Made by a program: the position numbers and the translations under genes
NCBI GenBank assembly: GCA_026709725.1
Contig: JAPOSK010000396.1
Span: forward strand, 1-6,799
Direction of reading: 5' to 3'
DNA: 6,799 nucleotides
From: Paracoccaceae bacterium
Lineage (GTDB): Bacteria > Pseudomonadota > Alphaproteobacteria > Rhodobacterales > Rhodobacteraceae
Part shown: piece after piece, positions 5,165 through 6,799 of the stretch
Layout: every line of letters starts with the position of its first letter
How positions within the stretch are numbered: position 1 is the stretch's first letter
Notes under the pieces: model-generated
Databases searched by the model: none
What the model saw: the letters and a program-made list of their open reading frames with translations, nothing else
What the model was told of the DNA's origin: nothing

Positions 5165-6481
5165 TCAGAAACCGTAACTCATCACCGCAGACAGATAGGC
5201 ATCGTCGCGAACATGCCATGTTGCCTGATCGAGCGGTGTGGGCTTTTGCAAAAATGTGTAGGCCTCGACCTCGAGCGACAGGGAATTGTTGAGGCGCCGC
5301 TCGAACAGCAGTGTCAGACTGCGCGTGGGATAGTCGGCATCATCGACCATGGCGGCAGTAAATGATGTGTCACCAACATCATTCAGAGCGTAGCGGGTGG
5401 CCAGGAAGAGATCATTCTGCCAGGGTGTTGTTGCATAGGCCCGTCGCTCATCCTGACTCCATTCGGCGAAGAATGTCAGGTCGGCGCCACTCTCAAAAAT
5501 TCCATAGAGTGTGTATTCGCCTCCAACGACAAAAGCCCTGTATCCTGATGTGTCCTGGCCCTTGCGATATCCCTTTACCCCAAATCCTGACCGGCTGATC
5601 ATCTCGGCCTTGCCGATGAAGTCGCCGAGCGTCAGCTGCAGATCCAGACCAATCTGCTCAATCTGTGGATAGCAGTGTCGGTATGGCTCAGGACTCTGTT
5701 TCATTGGAAGCCGGGGGTTTCCATTTCGGCAGACCTCCGGTTCCAAGTTGCCGGGCAGCAAGACGGGCTCCCGACTCGTGCCCCTGAAGGCACTGATGCC
5801 AAAGTCCAGCACACTGATGCTGTTGCTGTAGCGGGCAGCCAGGCCAAGATGCCGGTCATGCTTGGTATCGACATAGAAAATGTCTCCGCCCTTGTCACTT
5901 ACAGGCAGGTCCGTTCGCAAGCGTCCTTCGGCACCAGGGTAGGTGCGGGGGCGGTGCAGGGGGAGAGCGATAAGATTCAGTGTTCCCCAGGCACCTGCCA
6001 GCGTGCCATGGATCATGGGTTGCCCGAGTTTTTCATCGCCGGCAGGGTCGGCGGCAAGATCAGTCTGGTTGACGATGTTGACGGGATTGTCTGACTCTGC
6101 TGTACCCCAGAAGACCTGATCAATGCCCACGCGGAGTTCCCACTCCGTATCGCCCAGGTAACCGTAGGTGAGGTAGTATCCTTCGCGGATGTCGACATCG
6201 ATGGCTTCCTTGCCGTCTGTATCCCAGCGGAAAGATGGTGTAAGAGTGAACGCTCCCCCTTCAGCGTGCTCAAAATAGAGTGATGGTCTGAAACTCACAT
6301 TGGCAGGATGATGCTTCTGGTGTGGATGGGCCGGACTTTGGAAATACCCGGCGGCGCCAAAGTCAAGAGTCCCGGAAAAATCCAGCCCCCAGTCACTGGA
6401 ATCCTGGGAATGACCGGGCAGTGACCCGCAGGCAAGGATGGCTGCACAGATCCAGCTGCGCAGGACTGCGTGGAGACTCAC
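5165..6481 (-). CDS. Predicted outer-membrane beta-barrel protein linked to a LolA-like gene
   Basis: 438 residues. The start is a signal peptide: a basic residue, then hydrophobic ICAAILACGSLPG, with likely cleavage near GHS-QDSSDW. Cys18 does not sit in a good lipobox, so a lipoprotein is less likely. The mature part alternates polar and hydrophobic residues with many aromatics and Gly, for example FRPSLYFEH, LTPSFRWDTD, YYLTYGYLG, WELRVGIDQVFWG and FVVGGEYTLYG. It ends in SYGF; a terminal Phe is the usual signal for BAM-dependent barrel insertion. The motif VFWGTAESDNPVNIVNQTDL is distinctive. It starts with GTG (6481-6479), 21 bases after the upstream LolA-like gene, so the two are probably one transcript. 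Proteins of this kind occur with LolA-like and MMPL/RND exporter genes, suggesting a role in moving a lipid or hydrophobic product across the outer membrane; the substrate is unknown. Confidence 0.8.
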   Translation of the reverse strand: MSLHAVLRSWICAAILACGSLPGHSQDSSDWGLDFSGTLDFGAAGYFQSPAHPHQKHHPANVSFRPSLYFEHAEGGAFTLTPSFRWDTDGKEAIDVDIREGYYLTYGYLGDTEWELRVGIDQVFWGTAESDNPVNIVNQTDLAADPAGDEKLGQPMIHGTLAGAWGTLNLIALPLHRPRTYPGAEGRLRTDLPVSDKGGDIFYVDTKHDRHLGLAARYSNSISVLDFGISAFRGTSREPVLLPGNLEPEVCRNGNPRLPMKQSPEPYRHCYPQIEQIGLDLQLTLGDFIGKAEMISRSGFGVKGYRKGQDTSGYRAFVVGGEYTLYGIFESGADLTFFAEWSQDERRAYATTPWQNDLFLATRYALNDVGDTSFTAAMVDDADYPTRSLTLLFERRLNNSLSLEVEAYTFLQKPTPLDQATWHVRDDAYLSAVMSYGF

Positions 6482-6502
6482 TGTATGGAGATTCTCGACC
6501 TG

Positions 6503-6799
6503 CTACCGGGCACGTCTCAATGCTGTCTGGGAGAAGTCCCGTTCATTCAGCCTGGTATCAAAGTCAAAATTGTTCCAGTGCATGACTGTCCCCTTGCCAG
6601 TCAGGTGGTTGACCATATTCAACTCACCGGCCCGCCAGAAATCACCGTATTGATTATAGTTATCATAGGCGAGGGTCTTCAAATGAGCATTCTTGCGATC
6701 ATAGTACTCGACTTTCCATCTACGGAATGTTTCCGTATCATGCCAGATCAGTTGACGCGAGTAGCCGGAGCCTGTTGTCAGAGGCACCGATTCGGTCAC
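6503..6799 (-). CDS. LolA-like outer membrane lipoprotein-sorting protein, C-terminal part (cut by window edge)
   Basis: The visible 98 residues are the C-terminal part of a periplasmic protein with a LolA/LolB-like fold; relatives are about 250 residues long. The frame is open to the right edge, and the GTG at the very edge is not a supported start. Typical family segments are FRRWKVEYYDRKNAHLKTLA, YDNYNQYGDFWRAGELNMVN and HLTGKGTVMHWNNFDFDTRL, ending in NERDFSQTALRRAR. The alternating strands (KVEYYD, YGDFWRA, MVNHLTGKGT) form half of the open barrel that carries a lipid. This branch is usually encoded beside an MMPL/RND inner-membrane exporter rather than being the housekeeping LolA. It sits just upstream of the beta-barrel gene, so the pair could form the periplasmic and outer-membrane steps of one export route. 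Confidence 0.85.
   Translation of the reverse strand: MTESVPLTTGSGYSRQLIWHDTETFRRWKVEYYDRKNAHLKTLAYDNYNQYGDFWRAGELNMVNHLTGKGTVMHWNNFDFDTRLNERDFSQTALRRAR

Noticed and set aside
1..6799. tRNA, rRNA, CRISPR array or riboswitch
   Set aside because: No cloverleaf with a T-loop GTTCRA motif, no conserved rRNA segments, no regularly spaced repeats, and no recognisable riboswitch core were seen on reading both strands.

Overview
The window looks like a proteobacterial chromosome, most likely from a hopanoid-producing alphaproteobacterium; the taxon is an inference from the IspH and squalene-synthase sequences only. Two well-preserved, ordinary gene blocks flank about 3 kb of decayed, accessory-type DNA.

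Left block (1-2210), isoprenoid/hopanoid genes. A squalene synthase-like gene, cut by the left edge, runs rightward. It converges on a complete ispH (last step of the MEP pathway), which runs leftward. The end of ispH carries a good Rho-independent terminator, and a sigma70-like promoter lies about 70 bp upstream of its start. Just upstream of ispH, in the same orientation, is the frameshifted C-terminal end of a squalene-hopene cyclase, with a perfect QW motif. Squalene synthase, cyclase and isoprenoid precursor genes therefore once sat together, and the cyclase copy here is now dead.

Middle block (about 2210-5160), decayed accessory region. From left to right it holds: the cyclase remnant; a GC-rich degraded stretch ending in a possible 46-residue membrane peptide; a small cysteine-rich open frame without a start codon; a stretch with no supported gene; an intact 85-residue gene of unknown function that overlaps a HEPN-like gene with a one-base frameshift; a short unidentified minus-strand open frame; and an internally deleted, frame-broken IS630-family transposase flanked by an exact 16-bp inverted repeat. 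Homopolymer runs (nine C, seven G), stop codons and frame changes fit long-standing decay.

Right block (5165-6799), envelope genes on the minus strand. The C-terminal part of a LolA-like 'outer membrane lipoprotein-sorting' protein, cut by the right edge, is followed 21 bp later by a 438-residue predicted outer-membrane beta-barrel protein. In other bacteria such LolA-like genes usually accompany an MMPL/RND-type lipid exporter, which would lie beyond the right edge. This two-gene unit beside isoprenoid genes and the HEPN pair are the least described parts of the window.
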